From Pseudofrankia saprophytica (lineage in GTDB: Bacteria > Actinomycetota > Actinomycetes > Frankiales > Frankiaceae): a DNA stretch of 64,000 bases. The stretch lies in NCBI RefSeq assembly GCF_000235425.2, contig NZ_KI912267.1:1648353-1712352 (forward strand). Direction: 5' to 3'. Positions 1-8,170 of this stretch are shown piece after piece (the first letter of the stretch is position 1; every line of letters begins with the position of its first letter). A program made the position numbers and the translations under genes. The notes beneath the pieces are model-generated. The model did not search any database and was not told the DNA's origin. It worked only from the letters and a program-made list of their open reading frames with translations.

Positions 1-85
1 CGACCTCGCGGGGAAGGGCTCCGTCACCGGCGCCGGCAGCGACCTGAGGCCGGGGTTGGGGCTGGGGCTCATCGGGCGGCATGCG

Positions 86-1459
86 TTACTCCCGGCTCTT
101 GGACGGAGGGTAGACCGACCCGAGGGGCCGTAGCCCGGGCCGTGGGACAGGCCGGGCGGCAGCCGCGGGGCCGGCGCCGGGGCCGGGGCGGGTCGCGGTG
201 AGCACGATCTGGCCGGGCAGCGGCGTGTAGGTCGGCCCGGGGACCAGTCCGGCGCCGCGCGCCCAGCCGTGCAGGTCGTCGGCCCGGAACGCGCCCTGGC
301 CGCCGGTGGTCGCGAGGATCGTCAGCGCCATGAGCGTCTCGGTGGTGGCGGCGGGCGATGGCACCTCGGGGCGCGGGTAGTCGGCTACGACGAGTGTTCC
401 GCCGGGCCGCAGCGCGGCGGCGGCCCGGGCGACGAGGCGGCGGGCGGCGGTGCGCGGCTCGATGCGCAGCACGTGGCCGAGGACGACGACATCCGCCCCG
501 CCCTGCGGCAGTTCCACCCGGTGGAAGCTGCCGGCGACGACGTCCAGCCGGTCGCCGGCCGGGTCCGCGGCCACCGCCTCCCGGGTGACGTGGACGACCT
601 CGGGCAGCTCGACGGCGAGCCCACGGGCGTCCGGCCAGGCGTCGAGGAACGCCAGCGCCCACGGGGCCGCACCGGCGCCCAGGTCGACGACCAGCGCCTG
701 GTGCCCGCTCGGGGCCGCGAGCTCGCGCGCGACGGCGGCGGCCACGACCCGTTGGACCGGCGCCGTGCCGCGCGCGAGGTTCGGGTAGAAGGCGCCTGGG
801 TCGTCCTCGACCCGGGCGCTCGGCGCGCCACGACGCAGCGTCTCGGCGAGCTCCGGCCACCGCTCGTGCGGGCCGGGCGCCGCCCGGACCAGCCTCGCCA
901 TCGACCGCTGGCCGCCCGCGAGCAGGTAGTTCGCGGCGACGAGGCCCAGGTTGTAGACGAGCCGCCCCGAGCCGGCGGCGTGGTCGGCCGACGCGGGCGA
1001 CGCGGGCGACGTGGGCCGTGCGGCCGGCGCGGGCGGTGGCTGGGACTCGGGCCCCACCGCCGGGACCTCGGGGGTGGCCGTGAGCAGCTCCATCGCGGCC
1101 AGGGCGTCGGCGAGCAGGCCGGCGCGGTGGATGTCGACGCCGACCGCCTCGGCCAGCGCCGCCGCGTCGAGCGGCCCGGACGCGAGTGCCTCGAACAGGC
1201 CGAGGTCCAGCGCGGCGACGAGCGCCCAGTACCGGCGGAAGCCGTGGATGATCTCCCAGACGGGCGCCGGCGTAGGCGGCGCCGGCGGCATCGCCGGCGG
1301 CCGCATCGCTGGAGGCTGCGTCGGTGGCGGAAGCGGGCTCGGCCGCCACCCTGACGGGGGGTTGGGGGCGGCCGAGCCCGCGCTCTGGGGGGCGGGCGCG
1401 GGGGCAGCCGCGGGCGTCGGAGGGGGCACGGGCATCGGAGCGGAGGAGGATTCGGTCAC
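86..1459 (-). CDS. SAM-dependent O-methyltransferase (Methyltransf_2 type)
   Basis: This gene codes for a 457-residue protein with a GTG start. The first ~65 residues are Pro/Ala-rich and disordered. A winged-helix dimerisation region follows (about residues 68-125, typical of hydroxyneurosporene/plant-type O-methyltransferases). A Rossmann SAM-binding domain then begins with VVDLGAGAAPWAL near residue 255. A later block with VVLGHVLRIEP and RPGGTLVVADYP matches motifs IV-V of the family. The substrate cannot be named. The start overlaps the stop of the upstream dehydrogenase by three bases (GTGA), so the two are probably translationally coupled. The function class is secure; the long low-complexity N-terminus is unusual, and an internal start is possible. 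Confidence 0.8.
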   Translation of the reverse strand: MTESSSAPMPVPPPTPAAAPAPAPQSAGSAAPNPPSGWRPSPLPPPTQPPAMRPPAMPPAPPTPAPVWEIIHGFRRYWALVAALDLGLFEALASGPLDAAALAEAVGVDIHRAGLLADALAAMELLTATPEVPAVGPESQPPPAPAARPTSPASPASADHAAGSGRLVYNLGLVAANYLLAGGQRSMARLVRAAPGPHERWPELAETLRRGAPSARVEDDPGAFYPNLARGTAPVQRVVAAAVARELAAPSGHQALVVDLGAGAAPWALAFLDAWPDARGLAVELPEVVHVTREAVAADPAGDRLDVVAGSFHRVELPQGGADVVVLGHVLRIEPRTAARRLVARAAAALRPGGTLVVADYPRPEVPSPAATTETLMALTILATTGGQGAFRADDLHGWARGAGLVPGPTYTPLPGQIVLTATRPGPGAGPAAAARPVPRPGLRPLGSVYPPSKSRE

Positions 1460-2517
1460 GGCCGTAGCAACACCTTGCCGATCGCCCGCCGTTCCTCGAG
1501 CCGGGTCTGCGCGGCCGCGGCCTCGGTGAGCGGGAACTCCGCGTCGACCGGGGTGACGAGGCCGCCGCGCCAGTAGCGCTCCAGCACCTCGGCGAACTCG
1601 CGCGCCGGGTACGGGTCGGAGCCGAGGAGGCGCAGGCCGAAATGGAAGGCGTACTCCAGCGGAATCGTCACCTCGGGTCCCGTGGTGTCACCGACGAAGA
1701 CCAGCCGGCCGCGCGGCGCGAGGCTGAAGATCGACGCTGGCCAGGTGGCGGGACCGACATGGTCGAGCACCATCTCGACGCCCCGGCCGCCGGTCGCCTC
1801 CCGCACCGCCGTGACGACCTTCTCGGTCGGCGTGTCCGCGTCGGCCAGCACGAGGTGGTCGGCGCCGATGGAGCCCGCGAACACGAGCTTGTCCTCGCTG
1901 GAAGCGGTGGCGATGACGGTCGCGCCGAGCTGCTTCGCCAGCTGGATCGCCGCGAGGCTCACACCGCTGGCGGCGGCATGGACGAGCACCGTCTCCCCGG
2001 CGGTGAGGTTTCCGGTGGCGCCGACCGCGTGCCAGGCGGTGGACCAGATCGTCGGGATCAGCGCCGCCTCCGCCAGCGGCACCTGGGCGGGGACGGGGTA
2101 GGTGTTACGCGCCGGGACCTTGACGTACTCGGCGTAGCCACCGGGAGCGGTGGCGCCGATGATGCTGGCCGCGTGGCAGTAGCCGTCGTCGCCGGCGAGA
2201 CAGGCCGGGCACTCCCAGCACGACACCGCCGGATTGACGACGACCCGGTCGCCGGCGGCGACGGCCGTGACGTCCCGGCCGACGGCGGTGACGACGCCGG
2301 CGACGTCCATGCCGGCGACGTGCGGCAGCGCGAAGCCGGGGATCTTGGCCGGGCCGCGCCGCTGCATGATGTCGAGGTGGTTCAGGCCGCAGGCGGCGAC
2401 CTGGACGACGACCTCGCCGGGCCCCGGTGCCGGATCGGGAAGCGACTCGACGGCGAGCACCTCGACGCCACCGAACCCGTTCTGCACGACCGCCCGCACG
2501 CCCGCCTCCGTTGTCAC
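1456..2517 (-). CDS. Zinc-type medium-chain alcohol dehydrogenase / quinone reductase family protein
   Basis: This is a 353-residue MDR-superfamily oxidoreductase with a GTG start. The GroES-like catalytic domain contains CGLNHLDI and a structural-zinc type cysteine cluster (CWECPACLAGDDGYC). The NAD(P)-binding Rossmann domain follows, with VLVHAAASGVSLAAIQLAK. The hydride acceptor and substrate are unknown. It is first in a two-gene operon with the methyltransferase at 86-1459, with which it overlaps. This suggests a joint role in modifying a small molecule, but that is inference from neighbourhood only. Confidence 0.85.
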   Translation of the reverse strand: MTTEAGVRAVVQNGFGGVEVLAVESLPDPAPGPGEVVVQVAACGLNHLDIMQRRGPAKIPGFALPHVAGMDVAGVVTAVGRDVTAVAAGDRVVVNPAVSCWECPACLAGDDGYCHAASIIGATAPGGYAEYVKVPARNTYPVPAQVPLAEAALIPTIWSTAWHAVGATGNLTAGETVLVHAAASGVSLAAIQLAKQLGATVIATASSEDKLVFAGSIGADHLVLADADTPTEKVVTAVREATGGRGVEMVLDHVGPATWPASIFSLAPRGRLVFVGDTTGPEVTIPLEYAFHFGLRLLGSDPYPAREFAEVLERYWRGGLVTPVDAEFPLTEAAAAQTRLEERRAIGKVLLRP

Positions 2518-2870
2518 AGTGATGCACCGGGCCGGGCCTCGGGCGCGCGGCGCCCGTGGTCACGCCTCGTCGCGGGGCCCGGTGAGACAACCACCGCCAA
2601 CGCTTTGTAGCGGCGCCCACGGGCGCGACGGAGAACGTCTGGCGCCCACGGGGGCCGAGTGTTGGCGACTGCGGAGAACGTAGGCCGCCGCCGGCGGCCG
2701 ACCGATGTGCCCGGCGCACAAACGCGCCCGCCGGCCACCGGGCGGGGCGCACGTCAGTCCGCTTCGAGGCCGAGCTCGCGTAGCACGCCCGAAACGCGCC
2801 GGGCCACGGACAGGTGCGCCCGAACGCGCCGTCGACGACGACCGTCGACGAGGACGGTCGACGACGACAA

Positions 2871-2900
2871 GGCCCGGCGCGTCACGGGACGCGCCGGGCC
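2871..2900 (-). terminator. Perfect 13-bp stem-loop
   Basis: GGCCCGGCGCGTC (2871-2883) and its exact reverse complement (2888-2900) enclose a 4-base loop. It lies downstream of the secreted-protein gene on the minus strand and is followed on that strand by TTGTCGTCGTC. It is probably a GC-rich terminator, second in tandem after 2992-3034. Confidence 0.6.
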
Positions 2901-2991
2901 ATATCCGTGTTCAGGACTGCCGGGTTCAGAAATGCCCGCCCGCGGGCCAGACCGCGGCACCGGGTCGCGGGCGGCGGCCGGACGGCGGCCC

Positions 2992-3034
2992 CCAGCGGTG
3001 CCTCAGCTGGGACTCAGCTGAGGCACCGCCGCTG
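2992..3034 (-). terminator. Stem-loop terminator of the 3084-3917 gene
   Basis: GCGGTGCCTCAGCTG (2995-3009) is exactly complementary to 3015-3029 around a 5-base loop, and a two-base bulge lets the stem extend to 2992/3034. It starts 50 bases after the stop codon of the minus-strand gene. No T-run follows, which is common in actinobacterial terminators. Confidence 0.65.
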
Positions 3035-3083
3035 GACTCAGCCGAGCCACAGCTCTGGTCTCAGCCTTGGTCTCGGCGGAGGC

Positions 3084-3917
3084 TCAGCCGGTGACCTGCA
3101 CGGGGGCGGCACCGACCGGGCTCACTCCGGCGGGCGCCGCGCCGGCACCGACCGGGGCGGCTCCACCGCCGCCAGGACCTGCGCCCGCAACGGGCGCGGC
3201 ACCACCGACGGGGGCAGCGCCACCGACAGGAGCGGCTCCCCCGCCGGGAGCGGCCACGGAGCCAGCGGCCGGGGCGGCGGCCGGTGCCGGGTCGGCCGCC
3301 GCCACGGGCCCCGCCTCGGCCGCCTTGCCTTCGGCCACCGAGTCGACGGGAAGCGACCCGTCAGGACCCGCCGGGGTGGAACCGATCGTGGCCGCGTCGG
3401 GCTCGGTGGCGGCCAGCGGGGCGGTGGGCTGGTCGTCGGGGATGGTGAGGTTCGCCGGCGGCGAGGTGACGATCGTGCCCTCCGACTCGATGATGCCGGT
3501 GGCGGTCGAGACGTCGGTGATGAAGGTCTTGTCGAAGTCGCCCTGGGTCGTCACGTAGGTGGCGGTGCAGGTCTTCGACGTGCCGGCGGTGAGCGGCCCG
3601 TCGGGGCATGCGACCGGCGAGAGACCGGCGAGCGCGTCCTGCACGGCGACGCCGTACAGCGTCTTGTCCCCGTTGTTCGTGACCACGTAGGACAAGGTCA
3701 GCGTCTGGCCTGGCCCGGTGAACGACGCCGGCTGGGACGACGTGGCCAGGGCGAGCGGGTATGTCGGGGCGTCGGCGCTCGCGGCGTCCGGACCGAGGAT
3801 GACGACGACTCCGGTCGTGGCTGCGAACCCGACCAGGGCGAACGCGGCGGGCGCCGCCAACCGTGTGGAGACAAGAGACAACCGGGCCCGGGGCCCGGAC
3901 CTGTCGGCAATACGCAC
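3084..3917 (-). CDS. Secreted DUF11-like repeat-domain protein with Ala/Pro/Gly tail
   Basis: This is a 277-residue protein. A positively charged N-terminus and a hydrophobic stretch (about residues 18-48, ending ASADAP) form a signal peptide. Residues ~50-165 resemble a bacterial DUF11/conserved-repeat beta-sandwich (LTLSYVVTNNGDKTLYGVAVQD, then a TATYVTTQGDFDK segment), commonly found in cell-surface proteins. The last ~110 residues are low complexity, with repeated GGAAPVGGAAPV. The role is unknown; it is likely exported and wall-associated. It is monocistronic, with hairpins downstream. Confidence 0.65.
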   Translation of the reverse strand: MRIADRSGPRARLSLVSTRLAAPAAFALVGFAATTGVVVILGPDAASADAPTYPLALATSSQPASFTGPGQTLTLSYVVTNNGDKTLYGVAVQDALAGLSPVACPDGPLTAGTSKTCTATYVTTQGDFDKTFITDVSTATGIIESEGTIVTSPPANLTIPDDQPTAPLAATEPDAATIGSTPAGPDGSLPVDSVAEGKAAEAGPVAAADPAPAAAPAAGSVAAPGGGAAPVGGAAPVGGAAPVAGAGPGGGGAAPVGAGAAPAGVSPVGAAPVQVTG

Positions 3918-4088
3918 TACAGCTCCTCGAACTTCAAGCCCGGCGCGCCGGCGAGATGCCTCGTCGGGGCGTTCGGCGGGACGCGGTGGGCAATACTCTC
4001 CGCACGCAATAGTTACACAAGGTAATCAGCTAGCTACATAGCGCTGATCGGCGTGTCGAGAGCAACCGGACGTACCCGGAGCGGGCCG

Positions 4089-4868
4089 CTAGAAGACGGG
4101 ACTGCCGGTGATCGTGATCGGCGAGCCGGCGGGAACGGCACGCAGCCGCGCGAGATCGGGCAGATGCAGACGGACACAGCCATGCGAGACCTGGGCACCG
4201 CTCTCGCCGATCGCGGCGTCGGCGCCGAGCGGGCCGTGGATGCCGACGATCGCGTCCCCGGAGGAGTCCCAGTCCGTGATCTTCGTGGAGTGAGCCGACG
4301 TCACCAGGATGTAGTCGCCGTAGCCGGGCCCAGGCGGCGGGGCGAACAGGGCCAGGAAGAACTCGCCCGTGGGGGTCGGGTCATCCGGGGTGCCGACGCC
4401 GGCCGGGGCATCGAGCGTCATCTTCCCGTGCTCGTAGAGGCGCAGCCGCTTCGCCTCGACGTCGATCGCGATCCGGTAGGCACTGCTGACCAGCCGCACG
4501 TCGGCGGTGCGGATCCAGGCGGTGGAGAAGTTCGGTCGCTGCGCGAGACGCACCCGCAGCCAGCCGGGCCGAGTGTCGATCACCGGCAACGCCGACGGCC
4601 CGCCGCGCCACCGCCCGGGCACCATACCGTCGCGAGCCCCCTCGTCGGGCACGGTGAACCGCGGCACGTCGTGGGAGAGCTGGGCGATCACCGTGACGTC
4701 GGGCGGCACGGTGACCCCGGCGGTGGCCCCCGGCTGCGGGGTCGCCCCCGGCGCGCCGTCCAGCAGCTCACGAGGCTGGTCAGCGCGGTCGACCACCAGG
4801 ATGAGGGCCGCCAGCACGCCGGCGGCCAGCGACAACGCCGCCGCCGCGAGTCCCAACCTGGATCTCAT
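4089..4868 (-). CDS. L,D-transpeptidase (YkuD domain), secreted
   Basis: This is a 259-residue protein. The ATG at 4868 is chosen because GGGAGG lies about 8 bases upstream and a signal-anchor begins at once (LGLAAAALSLAAGVLAALILVV). The C-terminal ~125 residues are a YkuD catalytic domain ending in the family signature HGPLG…SHGCVRLH, with the catalytic cysteine in SHGC. These enzymes make 3-3 cross-links in peptidoglycan, or attach proteins to it, outside the membrane. The C-terminus stops shortly after the catalytic motif, as in short members of the family. A second, different L,D-transpeptidase lies at 50502-51467. Confidence 0.88.
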   Translation of the reverse strand: MRSRLGLAAAALSLAAGVLAALILVVDRADQPRELLDGAPGATPQPGATAGVTVPPDVTVIAQLSHDVPRFTVPDEGARDGMVPGRWRGGPSALPVIDTRPGWLRVRLAQRPNFSTAWIRTADVRLVSSAYRIAIDVEAKRLRLYEHGKMTLDAPAGVGTPDDPTPTGEFFLALFAPPPGPGYGDYILVTSAHSTKITDWDSSGDAIVGIHGPLGADAAIGESGAQVSHGCVRLHLPDLARLRAVPAGSPITITGSPVF

Positions 4869-5416
4869 GCCAGCCTCCCTCATGACCCACGGCTCCTCCG
4901 CGCCGCATCGCTCAGTAATCATCAAAACACGTATAGCAACAGGCGCGGCCATCTGGCCGAGCCAGGCGGGTCGGGCCACCGCCCGGAACGGGGCCCGCCA
5001 GGCCGTGGCCGAGGGTGACGAGAGGCCCGCCGCCCAGAGCCACACCCGCGGAACGCGAGGCGAGAGAGCGGCGGCGGGGGGATTTGTGCCGACAGCACAT
5101 CGGTCAGACCGAGTCGCCGTTCCTACCATTCCGGCGAGACAGGTGGCCCGCCATCGGCGTCGGGCCGGCCGCCGCGGCGCGGGCTCGCGACCGGCCGCCG
5201 TGCCACGCCGCATGCGGGGTACAGCAGCACTGACCAGATCCTCACGCGGGTTCTCGAACCCGAGTTCCGCGCGGCACGTCCACGCCGCGCGCGGGCCCGC
5301 CGCGCGGAACTCGCCGCCTGGGCCGAACAATGCGAGCCTGCCCCACCAGGGCGTGGCCCGACAGAGCCGACCGGCCGGTGCCGCCTGGCACCGGCACCTG
5401 CAGAGGAGTGACGCCG
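4869..5416. other. Divergent intergenic region
   Basis: This region has no gene I can support. It lies between divergent genes, so it should carry both promoters. An AT-richer patch (4915-4945, with CTATACGTG on the minus strand) could be the L,D-transpeptidase promoter. A double hairpin sits at 5247-5313. Confidence 0.5.
5247..5313. repeat. Tandem hairpins upstream of the VOC gene
   Basis: CGGGTT-CTCG-AACCCG (5247-5262) is immediately followed by a perfect 15-bp inverted repeat: CGAGTTCCGCGCGGC at 5261-5275 and its complement at 5299-5313, with a 23-base spacer. The structure ends ~104 bases before the VOC start codon. It may be a terminator for unseen transcription or a leader structure. 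Confidence 0.55.
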
Positions 5417-5920
5417 GTGACCACCGAAACGACGCAGTCCGCGGCATCCCCGGCGAGCGCGGGCGGCTCCGGGATCAGCCAGCCCCGCTGGACGCACATA
5501 GCACTACCGAGCGGCGACCTCGACAAGTCGATCGAGTTCTACACGACCATGACCCCGCTCGTCGTCGTCGCCACCCGCGCGGACGCCGACGGCCGCAACG
5601 CCTGGCTGTCCAACCCGGGCCAGTGGGAGACGCCATTCGTCCTGGTGCTCTCCGCGTTCAACTCGGCCGCCGGCACCCAGCAGGGCATCATGAAGCCCTT
5701 CGCGCACATCGGCATCGAGGTCCCGAACCGGGAGGACATCGACGCGATCGCCGCGAAGGCCCGCGCGAACGGCAGCCTCTGGTGGGAGCCGAGGGACATG
5801 CCCGACCCGATCGGCTACATCTGCGCGGTCCACGACCCGGACGGCAACGTCGTCGAGTTCAGCCACAACCAGGGCGTCTTCTCGACCGTCCGCCAGCTGT
5901 GGGGCCCGGAGTCGTCGTGA
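5417..5920 (+). CDS. VOC-superfamily (glyoxalase/dioxygenase fold) protein
   Basis: This is a 167-residue protein. The GTG at 5417 is preceded by AGAGGAG at 8 bases, so it is preferred over upstream starts. It has one VOC module: WTHIALPSGDLDKSIEFYTTM opens the first beta-alpha-beta-beta-beta unit. AHIGIEVPNREDIDAIAAKA and DPDGNVVEFSHN form the second, with the conserved His and Glu metal-ligand positions. The reaction is not predictable; the family covers lyases, isomerases and ring-cleavage dioxygenases. The stop overlaps the next gene's GTG, so the two are likely one transcript. Confidence 0.75.
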   Translation: MTTETTQSAASPASAGGSGISQPRWTHIALPSGDLDKSIEFYTTMTPLVVVATRADADGRNAWLSNPGQWETPFVLVLSAFNSAAGTQQGIMKPFAHIGIEVPNREDIDAIAAKARANGSLWWEPRDMPDPIGYICAVHDPDGNVVEFSHNQGVFSTVRQLWGPESS

Positions 5921-6402
5921 CGGCCCGGGCCTCCCGCCCCGCCCAGGCCGATCCGGCGGGCGGCGCGGCACCGGCCGGCGCGGCACCGGACGGCGCAGCC
6001 GCAGGCGGGGCGGCGGCCGGGGCCGGCTGGAGTGGGCTGCCGGCGCCGGCCGCAGCCTACGTCGCGGCGATGAACACCGGCGACCCAGACGCGATCGCCG
6101 CCTGCGTGACCGTCGACTTCCGCAACGAGCACGCCTCCCCGCGCGGCCGCGGCTGCGAGGGGCGGACGACCTACCGGGAACGGCTGCCGGGCTTTCTGGC
6201 CGCCTTCCCCGGCCTGCGCTACTCCCCCGACCCGGACCAGGCGCCGGTCGCCGCCGGCGGCCGGGTGGCCATGCCGTACGTGATGACGGCGACGCTGCCC
6301 GCCGGCCCGCTCCGGCTGCGCGGCCTGTGGCTGCTGACCCTGCGGGACGGGCAGGTCTCGGCCCGGCTGGACTACTGGGACAGCGGCTCCGTTCCGCCCT
6401 AG
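5917..6402 (+). CDS. SnoaL/NTF2-like small protein
   Basis: This is a 161-residue protein starting at a GTG that overlaps the stop of the VOC gene (GTGA). The first ~40 residues are an Ala/Gly/Pro-rich linker. The rest is a SnoaL/NTF2-like cone (AYVAAMNTGDPDAIAACVTVDFRNEH … FLAAFPGLRYSPD … DGQVSARLDYWDSGS). Such proteins are cyclases, isomerases or small binding proteins. Pairing with a VOC protein suggests a shared small-molecule step. The exact role is unknown. Confidence 0.7.
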   Translation: MTARASRPAQADPAGGAAPAGAAPDGAAAGGAAAGAGWSGLPAPAAAYVAAMNTGDPDAIAACVTVDFRNEHASPRGRGCEGRTTYRERLPGFLAAFPGLRYSPDPDQAPVAAGGRVAMPYVMTATLPAGPLRLRGLWLLTLRDGQVSARLDYWDSGSVPP

Positions 6403-6476
6403 TCCGCGCGTGGGAGTCCGCGCGTGGGAGTCCGCGCGGACGAGCGGTGAGCAGCCGGCGAGCAGCCGGCGAGCAG
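6401..6476. repeat. Short tandem repeats after the SnoaL gene
   Basis: AGTCCGCGCGTGGG occurs twice head to tail from 6401 and a third, altered copy reads AGTCCGCGCGGACG (6429-6442). GTCCGCG can pair with CGCGGAC, so transcripts may form a terminator-like stem. A second tandem unit, GAGCAGCCGGC, follows at about 6449-6470. The rest of the 340-base gap to the PucR gene shows only GAGGTCG-type short repeats and no gene. Confidence 0.5.
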
Positions 6477-6743
6477 GCAGGGCGCTGGACGGCCAGGCAG
6501 GACGCTGGGTGACCCCGCCCGCAGGGTCGACCGATGTGACAATGCCGTCCCATCCACATGACCGCGGCGGCGACACAACGTGCGTGCGATCCTCACAGAG
6601 GTGCCCGAACCGGGAGGCCGGCCGCGCAAGGACGCCGGGGCACCGATCAGGCGAGGTAGCGAGGGCGACATCGAGGTCGCCGACCGTCGACAGCGAGGTC
6701 GGCATCGATCGTCCCCAGGCCACCCTCGAGAGGACCTGACGTC

Positions 6744-8072
6744 GTGGCGAACCCCGAGCTCCTCGCCGTTGCTCGGCCCGAGCGGCAGGTGATCGCCAGC
6801 CCGCCTACCGTGATCTCCGTGCCACACCAGTCGTCCCGCCCGCCCCGGTCCATGCCGGCGCCACGGCGCGACCCGGCGGAGCTGGCCAGGGAGCTGACCG
6901 AGCTCGCCCTGTCCGGCAACGGCTGGCGCCCGATGATCCGCACGATCGCGTCCGCCACCGGTCGGTCGGTGCGCCTGCTCGACGTCCACGGCGCGGTGCT
7001 CGCAGCCAGTGGCGCGGCCGGCGCCGAGGCCGCCGGCCTCACCCCGGACGAGACACCCGCGGTCAGCGGGGTCGTCGGCGGCGTCCCGGCGCTGCTGGCC
7101 CGCCCCGGGTTCACCGAGGTGACCTGCGAGGACGGCTGGCGGGGCCGCGGCGCGACGGTGCGCGCCGGTTCCCGCTACGTCGGCCTGCTACTGGTCGCCG
7201 TCGAACCAGGCGAGACCGACCTGGGCTGGCTGGACGCGCGGGTGAGCGCCGCGCTCACCGCGCTCGCGATCGTCGCCGTCCGGCAGGACGCCGAGGCGGC
7301 GGCCCGCGCCGAGAGCGCCAGCCGGCTGATGAGCGAGCTGCGTTTCGGCTCGCCGCGCGGCCACGACGAGCTGCTGCGCTCCGCCGCCCGGTTCGGCCTC
7401 GACCTCACCGTCCCGCACGCCGCCGCGCTGTTCTACTACGACGGCCGGCACGGCCGGACGTGGACCACCGGCCTGACCTGGATCGAGAACGGGGCCGCCC
7501 AGGACGCCGAGCTGGGCTGGACTGTCCTTACCGGCGACGTCGAACGCGAGCTGGCCCGGATCCGGGACCGGTTGCAGGGCATGGTTGGGCCGGACCGCCC
7601 GGTGCTCGCCGTCGCGGGTCCCGTCGTCACCGACAACGGTCACGACGTGACAGAGACCGCGGCCTCGTTCGCCGAGGCCGAGTCGGTGCTCGCGTTGCTG
7701 CGCCACCGCGACGGCGCCACCACCCTGCTGCACTCCCAGCTGGGCCTGGCCGGGCTGCTGCTGGCCGTGCCGCGTGGCCGGCTGGAGGCGTTCACCCGCG
7801 CCGAGCTCGGCCCGCTGCTGGAACGCCCCGACCTGCTGGAGACCCTGGCGGCCTGGCTGGAGACCAACGGCAGCCGGGCCGCCGTCGCCGAGCGCATTCA
7901 CGTCCACCGCAACTCGGTCGGCTACCGGATGAACCGCGTCCGCGACCTGCTCGGCCTGCACGAGGACGAGCCCGCCCGGATGTGGCGCCTGCACGCCGCC
8001 GTCGTCGCCCGCGAGGTTCTCCAGGCCCTCTCGGTGCCCCCGCCGCCCGACCCGGACAGCCGCCGATCCTGA
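6744..8072 (+). CDS. PucR-family transcriptional regulator
   Basis: This is a 442-residue protein with a GTG start and AGAGGA upstream. The central part has a GGDEF-like/CdaR-type fold region. The C-terminal ~60 residues carry the PucR helix-turn-helix: LLETLAAWLETNGSRAAVAERIHVHRNSVGYRMNRVRDLLG, diagnostic for the CdaR/PucR family. These act as activators or repressors of purine, carbohydrate or aromatic catabolism. It converges on the SDR gene at 8171-9022, so its targets may be the VOC/SnoaL pair or the SDR/thiolase genes. That assignment is inference. Confidence 0.85.
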   Translation: MANPELLAVARPERQVIASPPTVISVPHQSSRPPRSMPAPRRDPAELARELTELALSGNGWRPMIRTIASATGRSVRLLDVHGAVLAASGAAGAEAAGLTPDETPAVSGVVGGVPALLARPGFTEVTCEDGWRGRGATVRAGSRYVGLLLVAVEPGETDLGWLDARVSAALTALAIVAVRQDAEAAARAESASRLMSELRFGSPRGHDELLRSAARFGLDLTVPHAAALFYYDGRHGRTWTTGLTWIENGAAQDAELGWTVLTGDVERELARIRDRLQGMVGPDRPVLAVAGPVVTDNGHDVTETAASFAEAESVLALLRHRDGATTLLHSQLGLAGLLLAVPRGRLEAFTRAELGPLLERPDLLETLAAWLETNGSRAAVAERIHVHRNSVGYRMNRVRDLLGLHEDEPARMWRLHAAVVAREVLQALSVPPPPDPDSRRS

Positions 8073-8088
8073 CAGTGCCACAATCCCA

Positions 8089-8122
8089 CGTTCCAGGGAT
8101 CAGGGACCAAGGACCAGGAACG
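8089..8122. terminator. Possible bidirectional terminator
   Basis: CGTTCC (8089-8094) pairs with GGAACG (8117-8122) in the 98-base gap between the convergent PucR and SDR genes. The stem is short and the loop long, so support is weak. A run of eight or so G residues follows at about 8151. Confidence 0.35.
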
Positions 8123-8170
8123 CGTGAACGAACGCACCGCTCGGCTCGCGGGGGGGGCGGGCGGACGACG

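Larger units (their letters stand above)
2518..3083. other. Non-coding gap between two minus-strand genes
   Basis: This gap has no convincing gene. It holds two perfect hairpins (annotated separately at 2871-2900 and 2992-3034) and a short run of GTCGAC-rich repeats around 2830-2868. The promoter for the dehydrogenase at 1456-2517 must lie in its left part, but I see no clear -10/-35 pair. Confidence 0.6.

Noticed and set aside
2754-2960. Small minus-strand gene of about 68 codons in the first gap
   Set aside because: It spans the 13-bp hairpin, has no ribosome site or recognisable product, and its codon pattern is like the surrounding non-coding sequence.
4869-5447. N-terminal extension of the L,D-transpeptidase up to 5447
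   Set aside because: The extension is Arg/Ala/Pro noise. The signal-anchor and a good ribosome site fix the start at 4868.
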